Shown one piece after another: positions 34,242 to 44,177 of a DNA stretch of 64,000 nucleotides. The stretch is from Streptomyces cacaoi (GTDB lineage Bacteria > Actinomycetota > Actinomycetes > Streptomycetales > Streptomycetaceae). The DNA lies in contig NZ_BJMM01000020.1 in assembly GCF_006539165.1 (NCBI RefSeq), forward strand, positions 62,001-126,000, given 5' to 3'. Within the stretch, counting starts at the first letter, position 1. Each line of letters starts with the position of its first letter. The notes below the pieces were generated by a model. The model worked only from the letters and a program-made list of their open reading frames with translations. It did no database searches and had not been told where the DNA came from. Position numbers and translations under genes: made by a program.

Positions 34242-35231
34242 TCATGCGCGGCGACGCAGTGTATCGAGAAGCACCGCAAGCGCAATGACTGCCCCAATGA
34301 CCACCTGCTGCCAGAAAGCGGAAACATCAAGAAGGTTGAGGCCATTGCGCAGAACAGCGAGGATGAGGGCGCCGACGAGCGTTCCGGAAGCCTTTCCGAC
34401 GCCTCCGGCGAGGCTGGCGCCGCCGATCACGACGGCCGCGATCGCATCCAGTTCGTAACCATCGGCCGCCTGCGGCTGGGCCGAGGCGAGCCGGGAGGCC
34501 AGCACGATGCCGGCGACGGCGGCGAACGCGCCCACCAGCGCGTAGATGACCAGCTTCTGTCGGCGCACCCGGATGCCCGACAGATGTGCGGCCTCTTCGT
34601 TGCCGCCGATCGCGTACATGGCACGGCCGCTGTAGGTCTTGATCAGCACCAGGGCGGTGATCACGCACATCACTATCATCACGATCACCGGCACGGGCAG
34701 CCAGTCGCCGATCGTCTCGCCGATCCAGGAGACGGACTCGGGCAGGGTGATCGGGGTGCCGTCGGAGAGGACGAGCGCGAGGCCGCGGGCGGCCGAGAGC
34801 ATCGCCAGCGTCGCGATGAACGGCGGGAGTTTGCCGTAGGAGATCAGCAGGCCGTTGACCAGACCGCAGGCGGTACCGGTGGCGATGGCCAGGACGAACG
34901 CGAGCCAGATGGGCACGCCCTGGGTGCCCAGCCAGCCCAGCATGATGCCGGAGAACGCGGCGACGGAACCGACGGACAGGTCGATACCGCCGGAGACGAT
35001 GGCGAACGTGACACCGAAGGCGAGGATCGCGGTGACGGCGGCCTGGACACCGACGTTCAGCAGGTTCTGCGTGGTGAGGAAGTCACCGGACATGAACGCG
35101 AGCAGCACCACCATGGCGATCAGCGCGCCCAGCGCGCCGTTCTCCTTGAGGAAGCGGCTCGCCATCTGTGGCGGCCGGTTGCCGCCGGGGCGCTTGTCCA
35201 GGCGGTGACCCGGCTGCGTGTCAATGGCCAC
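34242..35231 (-). CDS. rbsC: Ribose ABC importer permease
   Basis: A 329-residue integral membrane permease of the AraH/RbsC class with about 8-10 helices. VTFAIVSGGIDLSVGSVAAFSG is the family signature, and IGGNEEAAHLSGIRVRRQK is the cytoplasmic loop that couples to the ATPase. GTG 35231 follows a GGAGGA Shine-Dalgarno and overlaps the end of rbsA by 11 bases. Forms the channel through which RbsB-delivered ribose enters. Confidence 0.95.
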   Translation of the reverse strand: MAIDTQPGHRLDKRPGGNRPPQMASRFLKENGALGALIAMVVLLAFMSGDFLTTQNLLNVGVQAAVTAILAFGVTFAIVSGGIDLSVGSVAAFSGIMLGWLGTQGVPIWLAFVLAIATGTACGLVNGLLISYGKLPPFIATLAMLSAARGLALVLSDGTPITLPESVSWIGETIGDWLPVPVIVMIVMCVITALVLIKTYSGRAMYAIGGNEEAAHLSGIRVRRQKLVIYALVGAFAAVAGIVLASRLASAQPQAADGYELDAIAAVVIGGASLAGGVGKASGTLVGALILAVLRNGLNLLDVSAFWQQVVIGAVIALAVLLDTLRRRA

Positions 35232-36783
35232 GGGGAGAGTCCTCCATCTCGCTCGTTCCTGGCGCGGAGGTACCGACGGCCAGCGCCATGACGGCGTCCT
35301 GCGTCGCGTCCCGCGCGGTCAGTTCGCCCGCGATCCGGCCCTGGGACATCACCAGGACCCGGTCGCTCATGCCCAGCACCTCGGGGAGGTCGCTGGAGAT
35401 CATCAGCACCGCGTGGCCCGAGGCCGTCAGCTCGTTGATGAGCTGGTAGATCTCGACCTTGGCGCCCACGTCGATGCCGCGGGTGGGTTCGTCGAGGATC
35501 AGCACGCGGCTCTTGGCGAGCAGCCACTTGCCGATCACGACTTTCTGCTGGTTGCCGCCGGAGAGCGTGCGCACGTGCTGCTCCATGCCCGCCATGCGCA
35601 CCCCCAGCCGTTCGGCGATCCGGGACGCCTCCTTGCGCAGTCCCGAGCGGTCCACCAGCCCGCCCGTGCTGGACTCGCGCAGGGTGACGAGGCCCAGGTT
35701 GTCGGTGACGGAGGCGTCCGGGAGCAGGCCCTGCCCCTTGCGGTCCTCCGGGACGAGGCCGAGCCCGGCGGCGTGCGAGGCCCACACGTCGCCGCGCGGC
35801 AGCTTCTTGCCGGCGACCTCGACGCGGCCCGCGTCGTACGGGTCGGCGCCGAAGACGGCACGGACGACCTCGGTACGGCCGGCGCCCACCAGGCCCGCGA
35901 CGCCGACGACTTCGCCGGCGTGCACCTCGAAGCTGATGTCCTGGAAGACGCCCTGCCGGCGCAGCCCCGTCACCCGCAGCAGCGGCTGGTCCGCCGCCGC
36001 GGGGGTGCCGCTGCCGGCCTTGCGCGGGTACTGCTGCTCGATGCTGCGGCCCACCATCAGCGTGACGAGGTCGTCCTGGGGGGTGTTGGCCGGCACCTGG
36101 CCCACGCTGCGGCCGTCGCGCAGCACGGTGACCCGGTCGCCGATGGCCGGAATCTCCTCCAGATGGTGGGTGATCAGCACGATGCCGACGCCTTCCGAGC
36201 GCAGCCCGCGCACGATCCCGAAGAGCCGGTTGACCTCTTCGGAAGTGAGCACAGCTGTCGGCTCGTCCATGATGAGCACCCGGGCGCGGAGGCTGAGCGC
36301 CTTGGCGATCTCCACCATCTGACGTCCGGCGATGCCGAGTTCACGCACGGGTGTGCGCGGGGGCGCGGTGACGCCGACGCGCTTGAGCAGCGCCTGCGCG
36401 TCGGCCTCCATGCGCTTGCGGTCGACGATGCCGAAGCGGCGCGGCTGGCGCCCCAGAAAGAGGTTCTCGGCGATGGACAAATGCGGCACCAGATTGAATT
36501 CCTGGTGGATCGTGGCGATGCCGAGCTTCTCCGCGGCCTCCGCGTCGCCGATCCGCACGGCCTTGCCGTCGCACAGCACCCGTCCCGCGTCGGGACGGTG
36601 GGTGCCGGAGAGCACCTTGATGAGCGTGCTCTTGCCGGCGCCGTTCTCGCCCAGCAGTACGTGCACTTCGCCCGCGCGCAGATCGAAGTCGACACCGTCC
36701 AGGGCGACCACGCCCGGGAAGGTCTTGCGTATGCCCTCCGTGCGCAGCAGCTCCCGTGCCGGGGGCGGGTCCGGTGTGGTCAA
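35221..36783 (-). CDS. rbsA: Ribose ABC importer ATPase (two NBDs)
   Basis: A 520-residue tandem ATPase. NBD1 has Walker A LLGENGAGKSTLIKVLSG, signature LGIAGRQMVEIAKAL and Walker B VLIMDEPTAVL. NBD2 lacks a good Walker A (VVGVAGLVGAGRTEV) but keeps LSGGNQQKVVIGKWL and VLILDEPTRGIDVG, exactly the asymmetry of RbsA/MglA. TTG 36783 is preferred because AAAGGA sits 5 bases upstream and it overlaps the rbsR stop as TTGA; longer readings enter rbsR. Powers import by RbsB/RbsC. Confidence 0.94.
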   Translation of the reverse strand: MTTPDPPPARELLRTEGIRKTFPGVVALDGVDFDLRAGEVHVLLGENGAGKSTLIKVLSGTHRPDAGRVLCDGKAVRIGDAEAAEKLGIATIHQEFNLVPHLSIAENLFLGRQPRRFGIVDRKRMEADAQALLKRVGVTAPPRTPVRELGIAGRQMVEIAKALSLRARVLIMDEPTAVLTSEEVNRLFGIVRGLRSEGVGIVLITHHLEEIPAIGDRVTVLRDGRSVGQVPANTPQDDLVTLMVGRSIEQQYPRKAGSGTPAAADQPLLRVTGLRRQGVFQDISFEVHAGEVVGVAGLVGAGRTEVVRAVFGADPYDAGRVEVAGKKLPRGDVWASHAAGLGLVPEDRKGQGLLPDASVTDNLGLVTLRESSTGGLVDRSGLRKEASRIAERLGVRMAGMEQHVRTLSGGNQQKVVIGKWLLAKSRVLILDEPTRGIDVGAKVEIYQLINELTASGHAVLMISSDLPEVLGMSDRVLVMSQGRIAGELTARDATQDAVMALAVGTSAPGTSEMEDSPRGH

Positions 36784-37814
36784 CGACGCGTCCTTTCGTC
36801 TTCGCCGCAGGAGCGGCGCGCTATGAGGTGGGCGGAGAGAGTGACGGAGCCGGCGCACCCCTCACCGGAGGGCGTCCGGGGGGAGCCCCACTCCACCAGG
36901 TCGGTCAGTGCGGCGACCGCGCGGTGCCCCAGCTCCTGGGTGGGCTGGGCGATCGCGGTGATCGGCGGGTCGGTGTGCAGGAACCAGGGGATGTCGTCGA
37001 AGGCCGCCAGGGCCACGTCCTCGGGCACCCGCAGCCCGAGCGTCCGCAGCTGGTCCATCACACCGAGCGCCATGAGGTTGTCGGTGGCGAACACCGCCTC
37101 GGGCGGCTCGGGCAGGGTGAAGAACGCCTCGGCCGCCTGCCGTCCGCTGGCCGTCTGGAAGTCGCCCTGGCCGATGTAGTGCTCGGGCAGGGGCAGCCCG
37201 AACTCGCACAGGGCCGAACGGAAGGCGCGTACCCGTTCGTTGCTGGTGGTGCTGGCGACGGGACCGGTGATGATGGCGATCCGGCGGTGCCCCAGCGCAT
37301 ACAGATGAGCGACGAGTTCCCGTACGGCCCCTCGCCCGTCGGCGCGGATCAGGGGCACGTCGAGCCCCTCGATCCAGCGGTCGACGAAGACCATCGGTAT
37401 CCCGGAGACGGCCGCCTCCCGCAGCGCCACCGAGTCCCCCTCGGCGGGCGAGACGAGCAGCCCGTCGATGCGCCGGTCCAGCAGTGTGCGCACATGGTGG
37501 TCCTGGAGGGCGACCTGCTCGTCCGCGTTGCCGATGATCACGCTGTAGCCGCGGCTGCGTGCGGCGTCCTCCACCGCGCGGGCCAGCTCGGTGAAGAACG
37601 GGTTGAGCACATCGCTGATCACCAGCCCGAGGGTGCGTGTCTGGTCGGTGCGCAGCGACCGGGCCAGTGCGTTGGGCCGGTAGCGCAGCGCCGAGACCGC
37701 GGCCAGCACCCGCGCCCTGGTGTCCTCCCGCACCCCGCTGTGCCCGTTGAGCACGCGGGAAACCGTGGCCACGGAGACGCCCGCGTGCGCCGCGACGTCC
37801 TTGATGCCTGCCAT
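36780..37814 (-). CDS. rbsR: LacI-family ribose operon repressor
   Basis: A standard 344-residue LacI/GalR repressor, in contrast to the interrupted one at 26421. HTH: IKDVAAHAGVSVATVSRVLNG, hinge RYRPNALARSLRT, core beginning LGLVISDVLNPFF, with DGLLVSPAEG, VFVDRWIEG, AIITGP, FATDNLMALGVMD and AAFDDIPWF. It heads the ribose operon, so it presumably represses rbsACBD and itself and is released by ribose. ATG 37814. Its last codons overlap the rbsA TTG. A LacI-type operator lies 231 bases upstream. Confidence 0.92.
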   Translation of the reverse strand: MAGIKDVAAHAGVSVATVSRVLNGHSGVREDTRARVLAAVSALRYRPNALARSLRTDQTRTLGLVISDVLNPFFTELARAVEDAARSRGYSVIIGNADEQVALQDHHVRTLLDRRIDGLLVSPAEGDSVALREAAVSGIPMVFVDRWIEGLDVPLIRADGRGAVRELVAHLYALGHRRIAIITGPVASTTSNERVRAFRSALCEFGLPLPEHYIGQGDFQTASGRQAAEAFFTLPEPPEAVFATDNLMALGVMDQLRTLGLRVPEDVALAAFDDIPWFLHTDPPITAIAQPTQELGHRAVAALTDLVEWGSPRTPSGEGCAGSVTLSAHLIARRSCGEDERTRR

Positions 37815-38044
37815 TGCCGTGCCGGGTCCTGGGGTGGGAGGGAGGGAAGGGGCGGGAGGTGTGGAGCGGTCGAAAGAGGGCGGAGGGTCCAAAACGAGGG
37901 AAAGAGCGGAGAGAAGTGCGGAAAAGCGGAGTGATCGGGTGGGTCGTGCCGGCCGGCGAGCCGTCGGTACGGGAGGGAACCGAGGTGCCGGAGGGTGAAC
38001 CGCCGCGGGGCGCAGGGCCGTTCGAGACGTCTGCCGGGTGCCCG

Positions 38045-38058
38045 TGGAATCGATTACA
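38045..38058. promoter_or_regulatory. LacI-type operator upstream of the ribose operon
   Basis: TGGAATCGATTACA matches the TGnAAnCGnTTnCA pattern of LacI/GalR operators, with central AATCGATT palindrome. It lies in the 390-base divergent gap between rbsR and the helicase gene (37815-38204), which contains no gene. CACAT-GGA-ATGTG at about 38062-38074 is a second inverted repeat close by. Confidence 0.65.
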
Positions 38059-38155
38059 TCGCACATGGAATGTGATGGGACCGCGGTGGCGCAAGGGTCC
38101 GATGCCAGATCGTGACCCAGGGGGGAATAAACAACTCCACTTACACGGAGGGTAG

Positions 38156-38164
38156 TTATCCACA
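38156..38164 (+). promoter_or_regulatory. DnaA-box-like 9-mer
   Basis: TTATCCACA, identical to the E. coli consensus DnaA box, 41 bases before the helicase ATG. Streptomyces boxes usually prefer TTGTCCACA, so one isolated site is only suggestive of DnaA control. Confidence 0.4.
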
Positions 38165-38204
38165 GGCTCGGCGAGATTTTCCGGACGGGGCTACCGTCGG
38201 TGCC

Positions 38205-40469
38205 ATGACGTCCAAGCCCGCCGTGCTCGAAGGTGTCCTGGAGCGCATCACCTACGCCAACGAGGAGAACGGCTACACCGTGGCCCGGGTCGACACCGGC
38301 AGGGGCGGCGAACTGCTCACCGTCGTCGGCGCCCTGCTCGGTGCGCAGGCCGGCGAGTCGCTGCGGATGGAGGGCCGCTGGGGCTCCCACCCGCAGTACG
38401 GCCGCCAGTTCCATGTGGACAACTACGTCACGGTGCTGCCCGCCACGATCCAGGGCATCCGCCGCTATCTGGGCTCCGGGCTGGTCAAGGGCATCGGCCC
38501 GCGCATCGCGGACCGCATCGTGACCCACTTCGGCGTCGAGACCCTGGAGATCATCGAGGCCGATGCGCAGCGGCTGGCCGAGGTGCCCGGGCTGGGCCCG
38601 AAGCGCACCAAACTGATCGCCGCCGCCTGGGAGGAACAGAAGGCGATCAAGGAGGTCATGGTCTTCCTCCAGGGCGTCGGCGTCTCCACCTCGATCGCGG
38701 TCCGCATCTACAAGCAGTACGGGGACGCCTCCATCTCGATGGTGCGCAACAACCCCTACCGCCTCGCGGCCGACGTCTGGGGCATCGGCTTCCTCACGGC
38801 CGACCGCATCGCCCGCTCCGTCGGCATCCCGCACGACAGCCCGGAGCGCGTCAAGTCCGGCCTCCAGTACACGCTTTCGCAGTCGGCCGACCAGGGGAAC
38901 TGCTATCTGCCCGAGGAACGCCTCATCTCCGAGGCGGTCAAGCTGCTGGGGGTGGACACCGGCCTGGTCATCGACTGCCTGGGAGAGCTGGCGGACGAGG
39001 AGGAGGGCGTCGAGCGGGAGCCGGTGCCCGATCCGGAGGACGCGGAACGCACTGTCAACGCCGTCTATCTGGTGCCGTTCCAGCGCGCCGAGGTGTCCCT
39101 CTCGGCCCAGGTGCTGCGGCTGCTGCGCACCGGCGAGGACCGCCTCGCCGCCTTCCAGGACGTCGACTGGGAGCGCGCACTGGGCTGGCTGGCCGCGCGC
39201 ACGGGCGCCGAACTCGCCCCGGAACAGCGGGAGGCGGTGCGCCTCGCGCTCACCCGCAAGGTCGCGGTGCTCACGGGCGGCCCCGGCTGCGGCAAGTCCT
39301 TCACGGTGCGCTCGGTGGTGGAGCTGGCCCGCGCCAAGCGCGCCCGGGTGCTGCTGGCCGCACCCACCGGGCGGGCGGCCAAGCGGCTCTCGGAGCTGAC
39401 CGGCGCCGAGGCGTCCACGGTGCACCGGCTGCTGGAGCTGAAGCCCGGCGGGGACGCGGCCTACGACCGGGAGCGCCCGCTCCAGGCCGATCTGATCGTG
39501 GTGGACGAGGCGTCCATGCTCGATCTGCTGCTCGCGAACAAGCTGGTCAAGGCCGTGCCGCCGGGAGCGCACCTGCTGCTGGTGGGCGATGTCGACCAGC
39601 TGCCCTCGGTGGGCGCGGGCGAGGTGCTGCGCGATCTGCTGGCGGAGGGCGGCCCCGTCCCGGCGGTACGGCTGCGCCGGGTCTTCCGCCAGGCCCAGCA
39701 GTCCGGTGTGGTCACCAACGCGCACCGCATCAACGCCGGCGAGTACCCGCTGACCCAGGGCCTGCGGGACTTCTTCCTCTTCGTCGAGGAGGACACGGAG
39801 GAGGCCGGGCGGCTGACGGTCGACGTCGCCGCGCGCCGGGTCCCGGCCAAGTTCGGTCTGGATCCCCGGCGGGACGTCCAGGTGCTGGCGCCGATGCACC
39901 GCGGCCCGGCGGGCGCGGGCACCCTCAACGGCCTTCTCCAACAGGTGATCACCCCGGCCCGGCCGGATCTGCCCGAGCGCCGCTTCGGCGGACGGGTCTT
40001 CCGCGTCGGGGACAAGGTCACGCAGATCAGGAACAACTACGAAAAGGGGGAGAACGGCGTCTTCAACGGCACGGGCGGCATCGTCACGGCGCTCGATCAG
40101 GACGAACAGCGGCTCACGGTCCGTACCGAGGAGGACGAGGAGATCGGCTACGACTTCACCGAACTGGACGAGCTGGCGCACGCCTATGCGGTGACCATCC
40201 ACCGCTCACAGGGCAGCGAGTACCCGGCGGTGGTGATCCCGGTGACGACCGGGGCCTGGATGATGCTCCAGCGCAATCTGCTCTACACCGCGGTCACCCG
40301 GGCCAAGAAGCTGGTCGTGCTGGTGGGTTCGCGGCGGGCGCTGGGCCAGGCGGTGCGCACCGTCTCGGCCGGCCGCCGGTGGACGGCGCTGGACCACCGG
40401 CTGAGCGGGGCGCTGCGCAGCGGCTCCGGCACCGCCGTCCCCGCGGAGGCCGCTGTGGCCGCCGGGTGA
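38205..40469 (+). CDS. recD2: RecD2-type ATP-dependent DNA helicase
   Basis: A 754-residue SF1B helicase, 5'-3' on single-stranded DNA, involved in repair in bacteria. N-terminal OB-like domain (YANEENGYTVARVDTG), helix-hairpin-helix motifs (IGPRIADRIVTHFG, VPGLGPKRTKLI), then motor domains: Walker A TGGPGCGKSFT near 358, Walker B IVVDEASMLDL, VGDVDQLPSVGAGEVL, and the C-terminal motif AVTIHRSQGSEYPAVVIPV. Length and order match the RecD-like family rather than RecBCD RecD. ATG 38205 is chosen over a GTG at 38112 because the family begins near EGVLERITYANEENG. Single gene. Confidence 0.93.
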   Translation: MTSKPAVLEGVLERITYANEENGYTVARVDTGRGGELLTVVGALLGAQAGESLRMEGRWGSHPQYGRQFHVDNYVTVLPATIQGIRRYLGSGLVKGIGPRIADRIVTHFGVETLEIIEADAQRLAEVPGLGPKRTKLIAAAWEEQKAIKEVMVFLQGVGVSTSIAVRIYKQYGDASISMVRNNPYRLAADVWGIGFLTADRIARSVGIPHDSPERVKSGLQYTLSQSADQGNCYLPEERLISEAVKLLGVDTGLVIDCLGELADEEEGVEREPVPDPEDAERTVNAVYLVPFQRAEVSLSAQVLRLLRTGEDRLAAFQDVDWERALGWLAARTGAELAPEQREAVRLALTRKVAVLTGGPGCGKSFTVRSVVELARAKRARVLLAAPTGRAAKRLSELTGAEASTVHRLLELKPGGDAAYDRERPLQADLIVVDEASMLDLLLANKLVKAVPPGAHLLLVGDVDQLPSVGAGEVLRDLLAEGGPVPAVRLRRVFRQAQQSGVVTNAHRINAGEYPLTQGLRDFFLFVEEDTEEAGRLTVDVAARRVPAKFGLDPRRDVQVLAPMHRGPAGAGTLNGLLQQVITPARPDLPERRFGGRVFRVGDKVTQIRNNYEKGENGVFNGTGGIVTALDQDEQRLTVRTEEDEEIGYDFTELDELAHAYAVTIHRSQGSEYPAVVIPVTTGAWMMLQRNLLYTAVTRAKKLVVLVGSRRALGQAVRTVSAGRRWTALDHRLSGALRSGSGTAVPAEAAVAAG

Positions 40470-40686
40470 TCCCGCAGGCCCGGACGGCGGCTCTCCCGAC
40501 AGGCGGGCACGCTCCCGGGGGGTGACCATAACGGCTTGGAGGGTGCAGGATATCTAGCAGGGCGGCACTCCGTGCCACCATGGAGCCCTTCGGCTGACCC
40601 CCAGTGCACCGCACAGCACCTGATGGGGGAGAGTGGAAAGAGTCAGGGCACCTCGAAGAAGAGGCACTACGTCGGTGAGGGATGAC

Positions 40687-41991
<1,305 letters not shown>

Positions 41992-42050
41992 CACCGGTCC
42001 CGGCAGACGGGCCGACGCGGGCGCCGGGGCGCCCGAGCGCGAGCACGGTG

Positions 42051-42081
42051 AAGGCTCCGATCCCAGGCGGATCGGAGCCTT
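42051..42081 (+). terminator. Citrate synthase terminator
   Basis: AAGGCTCCGATCC (42051-42063) pairs with GGATCGGAGCCTT (42069-42081) around a 5-base loop, 60 bases after the gltA stop. Confidence 0.85.
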
Positions 42082-42096
42082 CCGCATGTGTGCCAA

Positions 42097-42410
42097 ATGT
42101 TTACGCGCGAGCAGTTGCCAGGGAGACGTAGGTCACAGAAATTGGGGGGTAACCATCTGCGGGGGTCGGGTGTCTAACCGGGTGGCGTCGGCCTCCCGGC
42201 GGATTCCGACGCCCGTCACCGGAGGCGTCTTGGGGGACGCGAACGGTGAAGAAGGGGTGAACGTGCCCGGGGAGCTTTGAGCGGCCCTCCCGCTGTACGT
42301 GCAGCCAGAAAGCGCCCGGCCAGGATCCCGTGGGGGGAATCCATGACCGGGAAACGGAAAGCGCCCCGTCGACGGGCCCGTGGGGGGACCTGGCCGACGG
42401 GGCGCTTTTT
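42097..42410 (+). ncRNA. Possible orphan transcript ending at a strong terminator
   Basis: After the gltA terminator no gene is visible until copZ, yet a second, very strong terminator lies at 42358-42410: AAAGCGCCCCGTCG pairs with CGACGGGGCGCTTT, 23-base loop, followed by a T-run on the plus strand. A terminator with no gene before it suggests a short RNA started somewhere after 42082. An imperfect 33-base direct repeat (42307-42338 and 42356-42388, each GAAAGCGCCC...CCCGTGGGGGGA) occupies the end. Promoter not identifiable. Confidence 0.35.
42358..42410 (+). terminator. Intrinsic terminator with T-run
   Basis: Fourteen-bp perfect stem (arms 42358-42371 and 42395-42408) ending in five T on the plus strand, unusual for this genome where most hairpins lack a T-run. 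Confidence 0.8.
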
Positions 42411-42613
42411 CCTGCCCGTTGGACGAGGGGGGCGGAACCCGCCGGACGCGGGCGGGGAACCTTGAGCCTCGGGGCTTCCCGAGCGCCGGGCCCCGGGCTT
42501 CGCGCGCCTGGTGCGGCGGGCGTCGCCCGGGCGGACCGTTCGCTGTGCGCGGATGCCCGGAATGCGGTAGAGCGGGCCCGGCGCGATACTGAAGGGGTGC
42601 GGGGCGGCGGGTG

Positions 42614-42832
42614 TCAGGCGGCGTCGACCACGTCGTAGCCGGCCTCGTCCACGGCCTCGCGTACGGCGGCGTCGTCCAGCGGGCCGGAGGAGGTGATGGT
42701 GACCTCTCCGGTGGCGGCCACGGCCTTCACGGCGGAGACGCCCTCGATCTTCGAGATCTCCTCCGAGATCGCGTTCTCGCAGTGTCCGCAGCTCATGCCG
42801 GAGACCTTGTACTGCGTCGTGACGGTGCTCAT
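42614..42832 (-). CDS. copZ: Copper chaperone / heavy-metal-associated domain protein
   Basis: A 72-residue single HMA ferredoxin-fold domain that binds Cu(I) and hands it to CopA-type ATPases. The metal site is GMSCGHC (Cys15, Cys18); EEISKIEGVSAVKAVAATGEVTI and AAVREAVDEAGYDVV give the remaining strands and helices. ATG 42832 starts MSTVTTQYKVSGMSC. No copA lies next to it in the window. A CsoR-like operator 75 bases upstream predicts induction by copper. Confidence 0.95.
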   Translation of the reverse strand: MSTVTTQYKVSGMSCGHCENAISEEISKIEGVSAVKAVAATGEVTITSSGPLDDAAVREAVDEAGYDVVDAA

Positions 42833-42906
42833 GGCGACTCCTCGCTCTCGGTCGTTGCCGCACGGGTGATGACCAGGTGCCGGTGACGGCCCCGTGCGGG
42901 TTCAGC

Positions 42907-42925
42907 GTATACCCCCCAGAGGTAT
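42907..42925. promoter_or_regulatory. CsoR-like copper operator
   Basis: GTATACCCCCCAGAGGTAT resembles the ATACCCC-n-GGGGTAT inverted repeats bound by CsoR in actinomycetes. It lies 75 bases upstream of copZ and about 140 before the DedA gene, in a 231-base gap without a gene. Regulator gene not in this window. Confidence 0.65.
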
Positions 42926-43063
42926 GGCGTCACCCTGCTCGGAGGGGGCTGGTCCGCGGTCCGTTCGCGGTCTTGCGGAGGTCCCCCCGGGTGCAGGGAG
43001 GTCCGCCGTGCGTGCGGAGTCCGCCGTGCGTGCGGAGGTCGGCAGGGATGGACGGAGGCCGGG

Positions 43064-43843
43064 ATGGACGGCTTCGGCGGGTTCGGTGGTGCCGAGGGTG
43101 CGGTGTGGCTCTACACGCTGCTCGCGGTCACCACGCTGCCGCCCGCTGTGCCCAACTCGGCCCTCATCGCCGCTGCCGGGGCGCTCGCCGCCTCGGGGCG
43201 GCTCTCGCTGCCGCTGGTGCTGCTGGTCGTCGCGGGCAGCGCCGTCGCCGGGGACGCCGTCATCCACCTGCTGGGGCGGTGGGCCGGACGTCCACTGCGG
43301 GCCTGGGCCGCGACCGGTGCGCGCAGACGGGCGGCGCTGGGGTGGACGGCCGAGCGGATCCGGCGGCACGGGGTGCCTTTCGTGGTGGCTGTCCGGTTTC
43401 TCCCCGCCGGGCGGATCACCGGTGGAGCGGCGGCCGGAGCCGTCGGCTATCCGGTGCGCCGGTTTCTGCTGGGTGCGGGGATCGCCGAACTGCTGTGGGC
43501 CGGTTACGGCGTCGGTATCGGCTACGGCGGCGGCACCGTGCTGGCCGGCACCTGGCCGGGGCTGCTGCTGGGCGTCGGTGCCTCGGTGGTGCTGGCCGTC
43601 CTCGCCTCCGTCGCCGGGCGGGTGGTACGTGGCGCTGCGCGCGGTGGTCCGGGGGACGGGCCCGGCGGGGCGGAGGGCTCGGGTGGGGCTGGTGGCCCGG
43701 GCGGCCCAGGCGGAGACGGTGGCCTGGGTGCTGGCCTGGGCGGGGATGGTGGTGGCCCGGGTGAGGTGGGCGGCTCCGGCGGAGCTGGTGGCCGGTCCGG
43801 CGGAGGTGGCTCGGCCGGGGGAGGTGGCCCGGGGTGCAGGTGA
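43064..43843 (+). CDS. DedA-family membrane protein with Gly-rich tail
   Basis: A 259-residue DedA/SNARE-associated membrane protein; the family is linked to undecaprenyl-phosphate or lipid flipping and membrane homeostasis. Four to five hydrophobic segments occupy about residues 13-200. VVAVRFLPAGRITGGAAAGAVGYPVRRF is the DedA core (conserved Arg-Phe-x-Pro-x-Gly-Arg). The last about 55 residues are almost pure Gly with Ser, Ala, Glu and Asp, cytoplasmic and disordered; the family normally ends before this. The tail is encoded by GGTGG-type repeats, suggesting repeat expansion. ATG 43064. Confidence 0.8.
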   Translation: MDGFGGFGGAEGAVWLYTLLAVTTLPPAVPNSALIAAAGALAASGRLSLPLVLLVVAGSAVAGDAVIHLLGRWAGRPLRAWAATGARRRAALGWTAERIRRHGVPFVVAVRFLPAGRITGGAAAGAVGYPVRRFLLGAGIAELLWAGYGVGIGYGGGTVLAGTWPGLLLGVGASVVLAVLASVAGRVVRGAARGGPGDGPGGAEGSGGAGGPGGPGGDGGLGAGLGGDGGGPGEVGGSGGAGGRSGGGGSAGGGGPGCR

Positions 43844-44105
43844 GCGGCTGCGGTCGGGCACGGTGGCCAGGTCGGGAAGGTGGCCCGGGGTGCAGGTGTG
43901 GGGCACGGCCGGAAAGGCGGCCTGGGCAAGGCGGGCGGCTGTGGTCGGGCAACGCAGCCAGGCCGGAGGGGCGGCCGGAGTGCAGGTCGGAGGGTGCGGC
44001 CGGATGCAGGGCAGGGTTGCGGCCGGGTGCAGGGCAGGGGTGCGGTCAGGTTGGGGGTCCGAGTGGGTGGGGTGAATGACGTGCGTGAGGTGGCGTGGGT
44101 GGGGT
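43844..44105. repeat. Degenerate G-rich repeats after the DedA gene
   Basis: Imperfect copies of GGGTGCAGG and GGCCGGA-type words (for example GGGGTGCAGGTG, GGGTGCAGGGCAGG) fill the 334-base gap between the DedA gene and the small HTH gene. The plus strand is markedly G-rich and could form quadruplexes. No gene is supported here. Confidence 0.5.
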
Positions 44106-44177
44106 GAAGGGAGCGGAACGCCCCGCCTGCCGGTGGGGGCGGTGGGCGGGGCGGAGGGGGTGGAGGGGGTCGGATGG

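Noticed and set aside
36780..40202. A 1,140-codon minus frame joining rbsR to sequence opposite recD2
   Set aside because: Only the part after the ATG at 37814 is a real LacI protein; the rest is the antisense of recD2.
40633..40686. Upstream extended start for citrate synthase
   Set aside because: The additional Arg-rich residues are absent from the family as I know it, and GTG 40687 has a better ribosome site context.
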